DNA of 64,000 bases. Origin: Gammaproteobacteria bacterium (lineage in GTDB: Bacteria; Pseudomonadota; Gammaproteobacteria; UBA1113). A program made the translations under genes and the position numbers. Where the stretch lies: NCBI GenBank assembly GCA_021773295.1, contig JAJFKI010000052.1, forward strand, positions 1 through 64,000. The letters are read 5' to 3'. The notes beneath the pieces were generated by a model, which saw only the letters and a program-made list of their open reading frames with translations, was not told the origin of the DNA and searched no databases. Shown here one piece after another: positions 47,818-58,211 of the stretch. Within the stretch, counting starts at the first letter, position 1. Each line of letters starts with the position of its first letter.

Positions 47818-48987
47818 TCAACTTATCATCTTGAATACATTTTCTAATTGCCAAAAGGGTAAAACATTTACATCTTTTATGGTGAATGCGTCACTCCCAG
47901 CGTAGACAAGATAACGTTTTGTGTTTCTATCCTTTGCGAGCTTTTGGTAATACCCAAGCCCCTTTAGAAATTGAGTGTTAAACGTTGCTGATGCTTTAAT
48001 TTCAATTGAAATTAACCCCTGTCCTTGCTCTAAAATGAGATCCACTTCATTGCCCATATGATCTCGAAAAAAATAAAGGTTTTTAGGCAAGATGTTATTG
48101 TATTGATTTTTAAGAAACTCGGTAACAATAAAATTTTCAAAGAGTGCGCCCTTCAGCGGGTGATTTTGCCATTGCTCCTCCTTAGTAATCCCAAGCAGGA
48201 AGCTCGCAAAACCAACATCATAAAAATAAAGTTTATTAGACTTCGTTAACCGCTTTCTAAAATTTTGAAAATGCGGTTGCAAAGGATATAAGATATAGCT
48301 TGCTTCTAACAGTGATAACCAAGATTTAACAGTTTTTTGATCGATCCCACAATCGTTACCCAGCTGAGAGTAATTTACCAACCGCCCTATTTGTGAAGCA
48401 CATAATTTAAGAAACCGCTCAAATGTTGCTAAATCTTTTATATTGATGAGGCTCCTTATATCCCGCTCTACGTAAGTTGTCAAATAAAATGAAAGTGCCT
48501 CTGTTGGATTCAAGTCTTTATCATAAATGCGCGGGTAAAAACCTTGATACAAAATTTTAGATAATTTAGGATTATCTTCTGATGAATATAACTCCCCATA
48601 GGCTAAAGGAAGTAAACGGCACACAGCTGTTCTTCCTGCTAAGGACTGATTGATATTATTTACGACTTCAAATTGTTGTGAGCCTGTTAAAATAAACTGT
48701 CCTGCTTGATTACTCGTATCGATGATACCTTGCAGGTAAGAAGGCAAATCTGGCGCTCTTTGAATTTCATCTAAAATCACACCACCATGGTATTGCTGTA
48801 AAAACCCCTTAGGATCTTCAATGGCAAATTGACGGACTGATAAATCCTCCAAATTCACATAATGATGCCCTTTAAATAGCTTTTGGCACAGTGTTGTTTT
48901 GCCTGATTGCCGAGGGCCCGTTAAGGTAATGGCAGGATATTGGGTACTCAAGCGCAATAAATGTTGTTCGATATGCCTATGTAACAC
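47818..48987 (-). CDS. AAA ATPase with DUF4143 domain
   Basis: 389 residues. P-loop TGPRQSGKTTLCQKL (about 23-37), Walker B region GGVILDEIQRAPDLPSYLQG, sensor LTGSQQF. The C-terminal DUF4143 portion has a nuclease-like core (GNEVDLILEQ, GLISIEIKAS). Such proteins are common, often mobile, and of unknown role. It is inserted between the iscU-like and 1068-residue genes. A broken relative is at 24934-25618. Confidence 0.88.
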   Translation of the reverse strand: MLHRHIEQHLLRLSTQYPAITLTGPRQSGKTTLCQKLFKGHHYVNLEDLSVRQFAIEDPKGFLQQYHGGVILDEIQRAPDLPSYLQGIIDTSNQAGQFILTGSQQFEVVNNINQSLAGRTAVCRLLPLAYGELYSSEDNPKLSKILYQGFYPRIYDKDLNPTEALSFYLTTYVERDIRSLINIKDLATFERFLKLCASQIGRLVNYSQLGNDCGIDQKTVKSWLSLLEASYILYPLQPHFQNFRKRLTKSNKLYFYDVGFASFLLGITKEEQWQNHPLKGALFENFIVTEFLKNQYNNILPKNLYFFRDHMGNEVDLILEQGQGLISIEIKASATFNTQFLKGLGYYQKLAKDRNTKRYLVYAGSDAFTIKDVNVLPFWQLENVFKMIS

Positions 48988-49000
48988 GCCACCCCCATTT

Positions 49001-49035
49001 CTTACAAACTAGGAGTATAGGTCCTAATTTGTAAG
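49001..49035. promoter_or_regulatory. Inverted repeat upstream of the ATPase gene
   Basis: CTTACAAA pairs with TTTGTAAG and AGGA with TCCT around GTATAGG. It lies 14 bases before the ATPase start codon, so it could be its operator. It is not followed by a T run. Confidence 0.5.
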
Positions 49036-49042
49036 AAAACAA

Positions 49043-49068
49043 GGGGCCAAGGTTCATTTATTGGCCCC
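49043..49068 (-). terminator. Terminator of the 1068-residue gene
   Basis: Minus strand: GGGGCCAA, ten-base loop, TTGGCCCC, then TTGTTTTCTT. The stop codon of the gene lies 35 bases upstream. This is a good intrinsic terminator. Confidence 0.75.
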
Positions 49069-49102
49069 TACCCAATGAGGGCTTTGATAGACTTGGTAAA
49101 GG

Positions 49103-52100
49103 CTAATTGGCTTTAAGTGCCTGAGGCGCAAGTTGCAAATGCAATGGTCCTGGCGTTTCTACCTCTGGTCTTGCTGGGTTCTTACCAAATAAGGTATGGT
49201 TCATGGTTTCCTTAACATCACCGCCTTTGGTTAGTTGCAAGAAGTTTTCCAAGTTACCGCTATATATATTTACTACATTAGATAGCATGTCTGACGAGTA
49301 CCCTTGTGGCGGGTTTTCAAGCGTTGCTTTCATGGTCTGCATTAAGGCAACAAACGTATCTCTATAAGTACTCAAGGAGTGTGTTCTCGTGCCACTATCA
49401 CCCATATCAAGCGCGTTGGCTTTTTGTTCTAGGATATTACCCGTGACTTGATAAAAGATCCGAGTCAAAACTTGGGCGCTGTCTGCAGCTGTAAAATCAA
49501 CACCATCTAATTGTGCAATTAAAGTATTGGCAATGTTCTCTTTAATTTCGGCGCTATCCCAAGCACGAGCTGCCCGTTCCGCCTGCTTAATACCACTGCT
49601 TCTGTGAGTAAAAAATTTATGCCATCTAGATTGGTGTTGGCTGTGAACAATATACTTATCGAAGATATCTCTTTTACCACTATCAACGAAGTTATCCACG
49701 TTTTGCCATAAATCAACTAAGCGTTGTACGTTTGCATGATAAGCGGCGTAGGATTCATCAGTCATAGCGCCTAATGCTTCAGGCTGCATAGACGCTGATA
49801 GCGCATCCCTAAGCGTTGGTGATAAATCCGCGATAATGCCTGTGAGTTCGTGTGCTCTAGGGTAACCGCGCACTAAGGTTTCTACTTCCATTTTAAAGTT
49901 AGCGTAATCCGTAGTTGACCAAGTTCCGACATGTGTGTCAGTCCACTTACCTTGGATCTTTTTACCCATTCTTGCTTTATAGCCATCGCGCTCATTCTTA
50001 TGCCATGGCGCGATGAGGGCACAGATTTCTTGGTAGCGGTTATCTCTTAAGATCAGCATGGACAACTGTTCCAAACTTGTTTTTGCACTCGTTAATTCAT
50101 GCTCAAGCGCTTGCATGTGTTTTGCAGAGGCTTGTTCTGCGCGTTTAAGATTCTCAACTTGTTCGGCCAATGTTGTAACATCTACATCGCTAGTAACAGC
50201 ATCTAGCTGCGCTTTCAGTGAATCAATAGTGCGACGTTCGGATGCCAACTCATCAGTTAATTTCACGATTTTATTTGATAAATGACTTAATGTTTCTTGC
50301 AGCGCTTTGTCAGCTACGTGCGCATCCTTTTGTTGTAGTGCTTTACGTAATTCATCAGTTAACCCAGTTAATTGCGTGGTTTGTAATTTTACCGTATATT
50401 CCAGCGTAGCTGCCTTACTACGCAAGCGTTCGACTTCTGAAACTTTAGCTTTTCCATTACGACGTTGAAGATTACTTTTAGGTGCAGCTCTCATGCTTGA
50501 TGATGATGAGGAAGCAACGGCTTTTGGTGACGTCGTCTGCGCTCTTAAGGTTTTCGAAACAGCCTTCTTGGAAGCGGCTGTTGCTTTCACGGCTTGTTGC
50601 TCTGCACTAACAGCGTTTGCGTTTGCCTGTCTAGCTGTCAATATGCCAGCAGCCGCTAAAATACTCTTAGTCATATCACTTAAATGTGTTTCGAGCTCAG
50701 GATCTTTTGGCAAGCCCAATACTACCGACATCAAGTTATTAGATGCTTCTGTTTCAGACAGTTCTTTTTTCAAAAGTCTTGCAAAAACAACCGGATCAAC
50801 ACTGGCACGCAATGATGTCACCAGCGACTTAATGCCTGTTGTACCCTCGTGGCCCTCAAATGCTTTTCTAACTTGCCCTAGCTCCATTTTCTCGATAACG
50901 TTCGCAAAGTTTTTCGCACACCTTGGCAAATAGGCATTACTTTGTGCATTTATTTCTTTAGCGGCGTTTGCAATGTCTTGTAGCGCTACTTGCATCCGTC
51001 CAGGAAGTTCTTCCATGGCATTAATAAAGGCATCTAATTGCTTGTCACTTAATAAAGGCGTCAACAGTGCAAAGGAGTCAGCCGAACGCGCAAGTTGCTC
51101 ACCAAACTTAGTAAACAAGTAATAGCGGTTCCTAAGAAACAGTAAATCAATCACCAAGTTATCGATTTTATCAAGATTCTCATGACGTTCGACGCCCTCC
51201 CGTAAGCGCAGTGCTTTAAAGTAATCTAAATATTTTTTTCGATATATCTCTGGCTCATTAACAATAGCGTGCAATTCCAGGGCTAAATTTGCCGCTTTTG
51301 CCCCACCATCAGGGCTTTTATTGCGTAATGCTTCTAGCATTTGTGGCATCAAGGAATCCGTCAAGTGATAAATCCGCGCTATTTCTTTGAGTAATGGGAA
51401 GTTATCTTTTGTCAAAAGGCTTATGTGGAATTCTTTTAATGTGACTCGACCATCTTTAGCAATTTTTACATCGATGCTTTCTTTTTTGAAGCGAGCACAT
51501 TCATCATCACGATACTCACAGATCCTAGCCTTGTATAATTTGAGGACCCAACTCTCGAAGGATGCTGACGCTTTCCCGGTGACAGATTCTTTAAAATTAT
51601 CATTCAAGACCAATGGTGCAAGTTGATTAGATATATCCCTTAAATAGAAAGGCGCTTTTCGCGTTACACGTTTCAGCGAATCCTGAAATAACGTTCTCGT
51701 CGTCTCGAAATGAATTTTACCAAGTATGGCACCAAATCCATGTTCCGCTGTTTGTAGCGCCGTTCTTAAACGACAAAAGATTGAATTATCGTAGTTAGAT
51801 TCCGCTAATGTGGAGTGGCCCCTAACAGCTTCACAGAAGCTTAAAATACTGCCGATCCATTTAATGCGTTGATCTTTTCTAGTTTCACCAATTTGACCCA
51901 ATTTTTGAAGCAGCAGAAATACCATTGACGTTAAAATATATTGAACTTTCCTGATTTCATCCGTCCTACCAAAGAAATCTCGGCGCTCTTTACCAATTTG
52001 GTACACTCTTAGGGCTTCCTCAATGTCCTCAAGATCCCGTATGTCGATACCATCAATCTCTAGCGTACCAAATTTATCGATGTAACATGCATCTGTGTAA

Positions 52101-52309
52101 AACTGTTCGCCAAGTACTAATTTTTTAAAGCTTTCTAAAATGCCTTCTTTTTCAGACGTTCTGTGGCCAATTAATTGAAGGATAAGAGGGTCTTTCTGCT
52201 CATCTGAAATCTTATAGTTAGGAAAAAGCTCCTCAATTAAACCATCAGAAAAAGATTTCGTAAGTAGATTATAGACTTCTTTGATTTCGTCGACTCTTGC
52301 TTGACTCAT
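49103..52309 (-). CDS. Large coiled-coil protein; candidate effector, inserted in the isc cluster
   Basis: 1068 residues, no signal peptide, helical almost throughout. A Ser/Ala-rich spacer (AVASSSSSSMRAAP, near 608-621) leads to a long heptad-type coiled coil at about 630-760 (LQTTQLTGLTDELRKALQQK and similar). No enzymatic motif was recognised. GGGGG stands before the ATG. No PmrA-like box is seen upstream. It has its own terminator and sits between iscS and the rest of the isc genes, which suggests acquisition. Confidence 0.72.
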   Translation of the reverse strand: MSQARVDEIKEVYNLLTKSFSDGLIEELFPNYKISDEQKDPLILQLIGHRTSEKEGILESFKKLVLGEQFYTDACYIDKFGTLEIDGIDIRDLEDIEEALRVYQIGKERRDFFGRTDEIRKVQYILTSMVFLLLQKLGQIGETRKDQRIKWIGSILSFCEAVRGHSTLAESNYDNSIFCRLRTALQTAEHGFGAILGKIHFETTRTLFQDSLKRVTRKAPFYLRDISNQLAPLVLNDNFKESVTGKASASFESWVLKLYKARICEYRDDECARFKKESIDVKIAKDGRVTLKEFHISLLTKDNFPLLKEIARIYHLTDSLMPQMLEALRNKSPDGGAKAANLALELHAIVNEPEIYRKKYLDYFKALRLREGVERHENLDKIDNLVIDLLFLRNRYYLFTKFGEQLARSADSFALLTPLLSDKQLDAFINAMEELPGRMQVALQDIANAAKEINAQSNAYLPRCAKNFANVIEKMELGQVRKAFEGHEGTTGIKSLVTSLRASVDPVVFARLLKKELSETEASNNLMSVVLGLPKDPELETHLSDMTKSILAAAGILTARQANANAVSAEQQAVKATAASKKAVSKTLRAQTTSPKAVASSSSSSMRAAPKSNLQRRNGKAKVSEVERLRSKAATLEYTVKLQTTQLTGLTDELRKALQQKDAHVADKALQETLSHLSNKIVKLTDELASERRTIDSLKAQLDAVTSDVDVTTLAEQVENLKRAEQASAKHMQALEHELTSAKTSLEQLSMLILRDNRYQEICALIAPWHKNERDGYKARMGKKIQGKWTDTHVGTWSTTDYANFKMEVETLVRGYPRAHELTGIIADLSPTLRDALSASMQPEALGAMTDESYAAYHANVQRLVDLWQNVDNFVDSGKRDIFDKYIVHSQHQSRWHKFFTHRSSGIKQAERAARAWDSAEIKENIANTLIAQLDGVDFTAADSAQVLTRIFYQVTGNILEQKANALDMGDSGTRTHSLSTYRDTFVALMQTMKATLENPPQGYSSDMLSNVVNIYSGNLENFLQLTKGGDVKETMNHTLFGKNPARPEVETPGPLHLQLAPQALKAN

Positions 52310-52671
52310 GGGTCACCCCCCAATGTGGATAAAAACTTAAACACTGCGCTGTGTCTATCAGGAATGGAAGTGGGCTATTGCTTGTACTTTTTTTATTACT
52401 CGATAGATAACCTCATAAGCGAATAATAATATAGCACTTGTAAATAACTTTTTCCTTTATTCGTCATAAAAATTTTATTCTTTTTACAACGTTAGCCCTC
52501 TCATTCCTTGTCTATTCACAGTACAGGTTAAGTTATACAAGCTGTCTTAGGAACTGTCTAGAGGGTGTTACAGTGCTGTTACAAAAAAGCGCTTTTTTTT
52601 TGATGTGTTACACAATTAAAACAGTTCCACCCCTTAAGTAGGCTTACAGGTGTTCAAAATAATAATAATAA
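52310..52671. other. Gene-free stretch between the 1068-residue gene and iscS
   Basis: This contains the promoter of the 1068-residue gene (no clear -35/-10 chosen) and, at 52583-52598, the palindrome AAAAAAGCGCTTTTTT, which may end iscS. Nothing else was recognised. Confidence 0.5.
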
Positions 52672-53841
52672 TTACGGCATCATGGCACGCAGCCATGTAA
52701 TTTTTTCGCGCAATAGCTTGGCGCCTTGGAGAATGTCTTCTTCCGTAGTGAAGCGCCCAATGGAAATGCGTAAGGAATTATTTGCAGCCTCGTTACTAAG
52801 GCCAATGGCAGTTAACACATGTGAAGGCTCAATGGTAGCTGATGTGCAAGCTGAGCCAGAAGATAATGCAACATAGGGTTGTAATGCCGTCAATAACGAT
52901 TCCCCTTCGGTGTCTTTAATGTGAATATTTAAGATCCCAGCAATGCGGTGCTCTATGCTGCCATTGATTTCAATGCCCTCCATATCGCTCAATTGTTGCC
53001 AGAATAAGTCACGCAAGTCGGCGATCTTTGCAGTATCATTGGCTAACTGTTGCTTCGCAATCGCAAAGGCTTCACCCATACCAACGATTTGATGGGTGGG
53101 TAAGGTGCCAGACCGTAAGCCTAACTCATGCCCACCGCCATGGATTTGTGCACTCAAGCGCGCTCTGGGTTTACGCCTGACGTATAATGCGCCTATGCCT
53201 TTGGGACCATAAATTTTATGAGACGCCAAAGACAATAAGTCAACCGACATTTGTTGCATATCGATGGGGACTTTACCCGCTGACTGCGCAGCATCCACAT
53301 GAAACAAGACATTATGCTTATGAGCAATGTCGCCAATGGCTTTAATGTCTTGAATCACACCAATTTCATTATTCACGTGCATGATAGAAACCAATAGCGT
53401 GTCATCGCGAATAGCGGCGTCTAATTGTGTTAAATCAAGCAAACCATCACTACCCACGGGTAATACTGTGACGTCATAGCCTTGCTGTTTGAGGTAATGG
53501 CACGGATCGAGTACGGCTTTGTGCTCTGTGATTGCCGTAATAATATGTTTACCCTTATTGGCATAAAATTCCGCAACGCCTTTGATGGCTAAGTTATTTG
53601 CCTCAGTGCAGCCACTAGTCCAAATGATTTCTTTGGGAGCCGCATTAATTAACGCCGCCACCTGCGCTCTGGCCGCATCCACAGCTTCCTTGGCGCGCCA
53701 ACCATAGGCATGAGTCACGGAGGCTGGATTACCAAACTCGCCCTCTGGCGTTAAGTATTGCCACATTTTCTCGGCGACAGCTGGGTCAACCGGCGTTGTA
53801 GACATGTAATCAAGATAAATCGGTTTTTGCATGGCAGTCAT
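52672..53841 (-). CDS. iscS: Cysteine desulfurase IscS
   Basis: 389 residues. PLP lysine in [11 protein letters not shown], catalytic cysteine loop [14 protein letters not shown], and [10 protein letters not shown] with the stacking His. It removes sulfur from cysteine for Fe-S and tRNA thiolation. E. coli IscS is 404 residues, so the C-terminus is about 15 short. An ATG three codons later (53832) fits the family start better. iscR is not upstream, and the scaffold gene is almost 5 kb away. Confidence 0.94.
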   Translation of the reverse strand: MTAMQKPIYLDYMSTTPVDPAVAEKMWQYLTPEGEFGNPASVTHAYGWRAKEAVDAARAQVAALINAAPKEIIWTSGCTEANNLAIKGVAEFYANKGKHIITAITEHKAVLDPCHYLKQQGYDVTVLPVGSDGLLDLTQLDAAIRDDTLLVSIMHVNNEIGVIQDIKAIGDIAHKHNVLFHVDAAQSAGKVPIDMQQMSVDLLSLASHKIYGPKGIGALYVRRKPRARLSAQIHGGGHELGLRSGTLPTHQIVGMGEAFAIAKQQLANDTAKIADLRDLFWQQLSDMEGIEINGSIEHRIAGILNIHIKDTEGESLLTALQPYVALSSGSACTSATIEPSHVLTAIGLSNEAANNSLRISIGRFTTEEDILQGAKLLREKITWLRAMMP

Positions 53842-53951
53842 ACTTAATAATAAAGATAACTATTATACGCAGCTTCCATGGCAAATAAAAATATATGAAT
53901 TTATTTTACGCAAAGTCGTAAATAATGTGCACCTGCTATCTGTTTGATTTA

Positions 53952-53982
53952 TTAAGGGAAGATTAAAGCTTGGCAGTAAAAT
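53952..53982 (+). promoter_or_regulatory. PmrA-box-like promoter of the 464-residue gene
   Basis: TTAAG (53952-53956), six bases, TTAAA (53963-53967), nine bases, TAAAAT (53977-53982). This is one base shorter before the -10 than the others. The gene starts 158 bases on, giving a long leader. Confidence 0.42.
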
Positions 53983-54139
53983 CAGCAAAAAACGTCAATT
54001 TTCCGACTTGCACGTGCCTAATATTTGACTACACTGGTTTGAGTTGGCTAAAAAACGTTAGCCTATGGAAGATTAATAAGAAACAGGAGGTGATTTTAGC
54101 CAAAATTAAAATAAGTGCCACAAGTGGGAGGGCCGAGTT

Positions 54140-55534
54140 ATGAAATGGTTAATTAGTTTTTTTAATATAGTCACCGCTCCTTTTAGAGCGTTCGGTCGAT
54201 TATTCAAACGCAGTCGCCCTGAGCCAGACGCGATGCCTACAAGCGACTCTACTCATACTGGCGTCACTGCCAATCATACCGATGAACGAGAAAATGAACG
54301 CCGAGCCGCAGCAGCTGCTAGGACTGATCACGTGTCTGCTTATCTTGTTGATGATGATAGTTTGTGTGAGTCGGTATCAGATCAATCCACAACAGAGTCT
54401 TGTTACACCGATTATTCTGATGTGGAAGACGAAACAGATGAGGATATCTTCGGCGACTCTTCATCACCAGCTGTCCCAAAGCTAACCCTTAGCTCAGTAG
54501 CAGCTTCTTCTGATTCAAACAACACAGGTGATGATTTCACTACAGTGGATGAGCAATACTTTAGGACCGAAGATGGCATTACACTAAAAACATTATTGCG
54601 CCATCCAGAAAATTATGATGAAAAAGCTACAGGACGTTTTATCAAATGCGTCATTGACCAAACTGACGAGAAAATTGGTATTTTAGAAAAGAAATTTGAC
54701 CGAATTAATAGAATGCGACAACACTTAGAAAAAGTTTCTAAAAAACTAACTAGCACGATGAAATCATTGTTCGGTAAAAAGAAACCAACCCCAGAGGCAA
54801 AAGCTGCCATAATGGTGCTTAACGCTAAAAAGATGAGTTCAACACTACCAGCACCTTTAGGTATAAGTGATCCTCAAGCTGCCAGGGAGGCAACCATTGC
54901 TAATGCTGTCCGCACTACCGCAACCATTGACTCAACATTACAAGAATTAGAGCAACACTCATTTTTTTCCAAGAAAAGCAAAGAAAGCTATACGCCAAAA
55001 ACCGCATTACATTCACTTGTTGTTGAATCAATAGAAATAAGTCACGAAGCTGAGGTTATTATGCACCAATATTCTCAAACGCTCGATCTGCTATCGTCCA
55101 ACCGTAGGATACCCATCAGCGAAGTTGATAAACAGCAAATTGAAAACCGAACTATGGCTGTCATGAATGTACAAAACTTTGTACAGATGCGAAGAGGGGA
55201 AAATAAATTGCAAGAACTAAGAATTGCAAAATCACCACGTAGAGCCAAAACGCTTAGACTAAGGTGTGAAGATGAAGATGTTACACTATTTGGTATGTTA
55301 ATTCGATCGCCAGAACGGATTGCTGAAGAACTAGAGGTTAGAAATAATACAGATGCCGATCGATTGCTTTATTATCAAAAAGAACTATCTGGACATATTA
55401 ATGGGCAAGTGAGTTCCACACAAAATAGGCCAAAATACTGGAGTACATGGAGCCAAGAGGCAAGAAAAGAGACTACTAGTGCTGCTCGCCCAAATGTTCC
55501 CGCGGCCACCAGGTTTACAAAAACATCATCCTAG
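54140..55534 (+). CDS. Ser/Asp-rich protein with internal repeat; candidate effector
   Basis: 464 residues. The N-terminus is amphipathic and basic (MKWLISFFNIVTAPFRAFGR then LFKRSR), able to associate with membranes. A Ser/Asp/Glu-rich region (about 70-130) includes SSVAASSDSN. A 20-residue pattern occurs twice: TEDGITLKTLLRHPENYDE (about 143-161) and DEDVTLFGMLIRSPERIAEE (about 376-395). The rest is helical. The end is basic and polar (ATRFTKTSS). GGAGGG precedes the ATG. No domain family recognised. Confidence 0.7.
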   Translation: MKWLISFFNIVTAPFRAFGRLFKRSRPEPDAMPTSDSTHTGVTANHTDERENERRAAAAARTDHVSAYLVDDDSLCESVSDQSTTESCYTDYSDVEDETDEDIFGDSSSPAVPKLTLSSVAASSDSNNTGDDFTTVDEQYFRTEDGITLKTLLRHPENYDEKATGRFIKCVIDQTDEKIGILEKKFDRINRMRQHLEKVSKKLTSTMKSLFGKKKPTPEAKAAIMVLNAKKMSSTLPAPLGISDPQAAREATIANAVRTTATIDSTLQELEQHSFFSKKSKESYTPKTALHSLVVESIEISHEAEVIMHQYSQTLDLLSSNRRIPISEVDKQQIENRTMAVMNVQNFVQMRRGENKLQELRIAKSPRRAKTLRLRCEDEDVTLFGMLIRSPERIAEELEVRNNTDADRLLYYQKELSGHINGQVSSTQNRPKYWSTWSQEARKETTSAARPNVPAATRFTKTSS

Positions 55535-55564
55535 AAACGGCAGTTAAACGCTCCCCCCATGTAG

Positions 55565-55657
55565 TACCATCGTAGCGGCGGGGGTTACCCCCAAATAAAG
55601 CGCAGGAGGCCGAAGGCCGACGAGCCATTGGGGGTAGCCCCCGCCGCTACGACGGTA
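55565..55657. repeat. Foldback repeat, family 2, copy A
   Basis: The arms 55565-55594 and 55628-55657 pair over 30 bases with two changes, both G-U compatible. The 33-base loop begins ATAAAGCGCAGGAGGCCG and ends GAGCCA. It lies between the converging 464-residue gene and prfC. Confidence 0.88.
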
Positions 55658-55683
55658 CGGCAAAAAAGAGCAACGCTTAAACC

Positions 55684-57267
55684 TTACTGATGCTCACGCG
55701 TAGCCACAAACGCTATATCCGGCCAACGCTCCATGGTTAAATTCAAATTCACCATCGAAGGCGCTAGATACGTCAAATTATCCGCACCATCTAAGGCTAA
55801 ATTCGTCATGGCTTTTGCTTTAAATTGTTCTAGCATTTTGGCATCGTCACAGCGTATCCAACGTGCAGTGGCGATATTAATCGTGTCATATTTGCAATCA
55901 ACGTTATATTCATGGCGCAAACGATAGGCCACCACATCAAACTGCAACACGCCCACTGCGCCTAAGATTAAATCATTACTATGCACAGGTTTAAAAACTT
56001 GTGTCGCACCCTCTTCTGATAATTGCACTAAACCTTTTTGCAGGGCCTTTAACTTTAAAGGATCTTTTAATTGCACACGGCGAAATAATTCTGGTGCGAA
56101 ATAGGGAATACCGGTAAAGGTTAAGTCTTCTCCTTGCGTAAAGGTATCTCCAATTTGAATGGTGCCATGATTATGAACACCAATAATATCACCCGGGAAT
56201 GCTTCTTCGGCATGAGTTCTCTCACCCGCCATGAAGGTTAAGGCATTACGAATTTGCACATCGCGACCAATGCGCACTTGTCTGGTTTTAATGCCATTAC
56301 TGTATTGCCCAGAACACACTCTTAAAAACGCAATCCTGTCACGGTGCGCTGGATCCATATTGGCTTGTACTTTAAATACGAAGCCTGTGAATTTGTTTTC
56401 ATCTGCATTAACGCTACGGGTTGTGGTTTCTCGCGGCATGGGTGGTGGTGCGTGCACGGTAAAATAATCTAATAATTCTTTGACGCCGAAATTACTCAGT
56501 GCCGAACCAAAAAAGACGGGCGTTTGTTTTCCTGCTAAATAATCCTCGATATTAACTGCATGACTCGCACCTTTGACTAACTCAATTTCTTCACGAAAAT
56601 CATCGGCGATATCAGCAAAGCGTTGACTAAATACATCACTCATTAAACCATCGATAGTTTGAGCCACTTGATGCTTTTGCCCCTTGCCTGATTCGTATAA
56701 ATAAACACGATCTTCTAATAAATGATAAATCCCATGAAACTCACGCCCCATACCAATGGGCCACGTCACCGGCGCACAGGAAATTTTTAAAATATCTTCG
56801 ATTTCATCAAGCAATTCAATGGGCTCACGACAATCCCTGTCCATCTTATTAATAAAGGTCACAATGGGCGTTTGCCGCAAGCGACACACTTCGAGTAATT
56901 TAATGGTACGCGACTCCACCCCTTTCACAGCATCAATGACCATTAGTGCAGAGTCCACGGCCGTCAGCGTGCGATAAGTATCTTCAGAAAAGTCTTCATG
57001 GCCCGGCGTATCGAGTAAATTGACGACGCAATCATGATAGGGAAACTGCATCACAGACGTGGTGACCGAAATCCCCCGCTGCTTTTCTAATTCCATCCAA
57101 TCCGATGTTGCATGGCGACTGGCTTTGCGCCCCTTCACGGTGCCCGCCATTTGGATAGCACCACCATATAATAATAACTTTTCTGTTAATGTCGTCTTAC
57201 CCGCATCCGGGTGAGAAATAATAGCAAAAGTACGCCGCTTGTTCATTTCACTGATAATATCTGCCAT
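55684..57267 (-). CDS. prfC: Peptide chain release factor 3
   Basis: 527 residues from ATG 57267, close to the 529 of E. coli; two upstream in-frame ATGs (57279, 57300) are possible. The G domain has [29 protein letters not shown] and [15 protein letters not shown]. It is a GTPase that recycles RF1 and RF2 from the ribosome. It appears to be a single-gene unit here. Confidence 0.95.
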   Translation of the reverse strand: MADIISEMNKRRTFAIISHPDAGKTTLTEKLLLYGGAIQMAGTVKGRKASRHATSDWMELEKQRGISVTTSVMQFPYHDCVVNLLDTPGHEDFSEDTYRTLTAVDSALMVIDAVKGVESRTIKLLEVCRLRQTPIVTFINKMDRDCREPIELLDEIEDILKISCAPVTWPIGMGREFHGIYHLLEDRVYLYESGKGQKHQVAQTIDGLMSDVFSQRFADIADDFREEIELVKGASHAVNIEDYLAGKQTPVFFGSALSNFGVKELLDYFTVHAPPPMPRETTTRSVNADENKFTGFVFKVQANMDPAHRDRIAFLRVCSGQYSNGIKTRQVRIGRDVQIRNALTFMAGERTHAEEAFPGDIIGVHNHGTIQIGDTFTQGEDLTFTGIPYFAPELFRRVQLKDPLKLKALQKGLVQLSEEGATQVFKPVHSNDLILGAVGVLQFDVVAYRLRHEYNVDCKYDTINIATARWIRCDDAKMLEQFKAKAMTNLALDGADNLTYLAPSMVNLNLTMERWPDIAFVATREHQ

Positions 57268-57429
57268 ATTTTTTACCATGTCCACAAAAAATGCAGCCAT
57301 TGTACCGCATTCCGCTCAATTGTGCTTGTTTCTCCCTCCTCTCCCAGCATGGCTGACGAATCATTTGTGGACAAAAAAAGCATAACTCGTTATTCTCGCT
57401 AAAAAGAACCACCCAACAAGGACAATAGC

Positions 57430-57858
57430 GTGACAACTCCAATTGCTACCCTACTCATCTTCGCCCTGTGGACATTAATGATCTTAATCTGCGGCACCGG
57501 CTACTATCGGGTATCCCGCGTCTTACGCCGCAAAGCGTCCCCTGCCAGTTTCAAATGCGGAGAAATCAGTGACACGGACAGTGACTTTTACGCCCGCGGC
57601 ATGCGCGCCCATTTAAACTGCGTCGAAAACCTCCCCATCTACGCCAGCATCATCCTAGCCATCAGTTACCTAAAACTAAGCAGCCCCCTCATCAACACCC
57701 TTTGCATCATCTTCATCACTGCCCGCATCCTCCATTCCCTCATCCACCTAACCTACCCCCAACGCACAAAAATCGTCACCATCCGCTTCTACTTCTACCT
57801 AGCCCAAGTCATCATCATGCTCTGGCTAACCCTAGTAGCACTAAGCGCAGCCTTTTAA
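57430..57858 (+). CDS. MAPEG-family membrane protein
   Basis: 142 residues, four hydrophobic helices. RGMRAHLNCVENLPIY holds the MAPEG motif (RAxxNxxEN). The family includes membrane glutathione transferases. GTG start at 57430 with AAGGA upstream. The DNA of the second half is C-rich and unlike its neighbours. Confidence 0.85.
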   Translation: MTTPIATLLIFALWTLMILICGTGYYRVSRVLRRKASPASFKCGEISDTDSDFYARGMRAHLNCVENLPIYASIILAISYLKLSSPLINTLCIIFITARILHSLIHLTYPQRTKIVTIRFYFYLAQVIIMLWLTLVALSAAF

Positions 57859-57879
57859 AAAACAATAAAGATGTTTATA

Positions 57880-57904
57880 CCCATGACAGATGAAAATCAA
57901 AGAC
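57880..57904 (+). repeat. Dispersed motif copy
   Basis: ACCCATGACAGATGAAAATC, a copy of the dispersed motif with an altered end. It lies 21 bases after the MAPEG stop, at the border of the nested foldback. Confidence 0.55.
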
Positions 57905-57945
57905 CCAAGCTGCTTCCCCCACCACCCACACACCACCAAACGTTC

Positions 57946-58148
57946 CGTAATTTCGTAAGTTTCGTTGGGGGGCACGCATTAAAATTTGTTTAATGTAGCG
58001 TCATAAAGGCCGAGGGCCTTACCCCCAAATAAAGCGCAGGAGGCCGGAGGCTGAAGAGCCATTGGGGGTAAGGCCCTCGGCCTTTATGACGCGGTAAAAT
58101 AGATTATAATTTTAACACCCGCCCCCCAACGAAACTTGCGAAATTGCG
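57946..58148. repeat. Nested foldback repeat, family 2, copy B
   Basis: The inner arms 57998-58028 and 58062-58092 are exact reverse complements over 31 bases. The 33-base loop (58029-58061) matches copy A at 30 of 33 positions. Outer arms 57946-57973 and 58121-58148 pair at 26 of 28 positions, with the differences G-U compatible. It fills the gap ahead of rpoN. Confidence 0.9.
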
Positions 58149-58211
58149 AAACTTGCATTACCTTCAATGGTACTAAAAGGATTTATCACCCCTCAGGAAG
58201 AGGAATTGCTC

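Noticed and set aside
57702-57893. His/Pro-rich plus frame inside the MAPEG gene
   Set aside because: It is an alternative frame over C-rich codons of a recognised gene.
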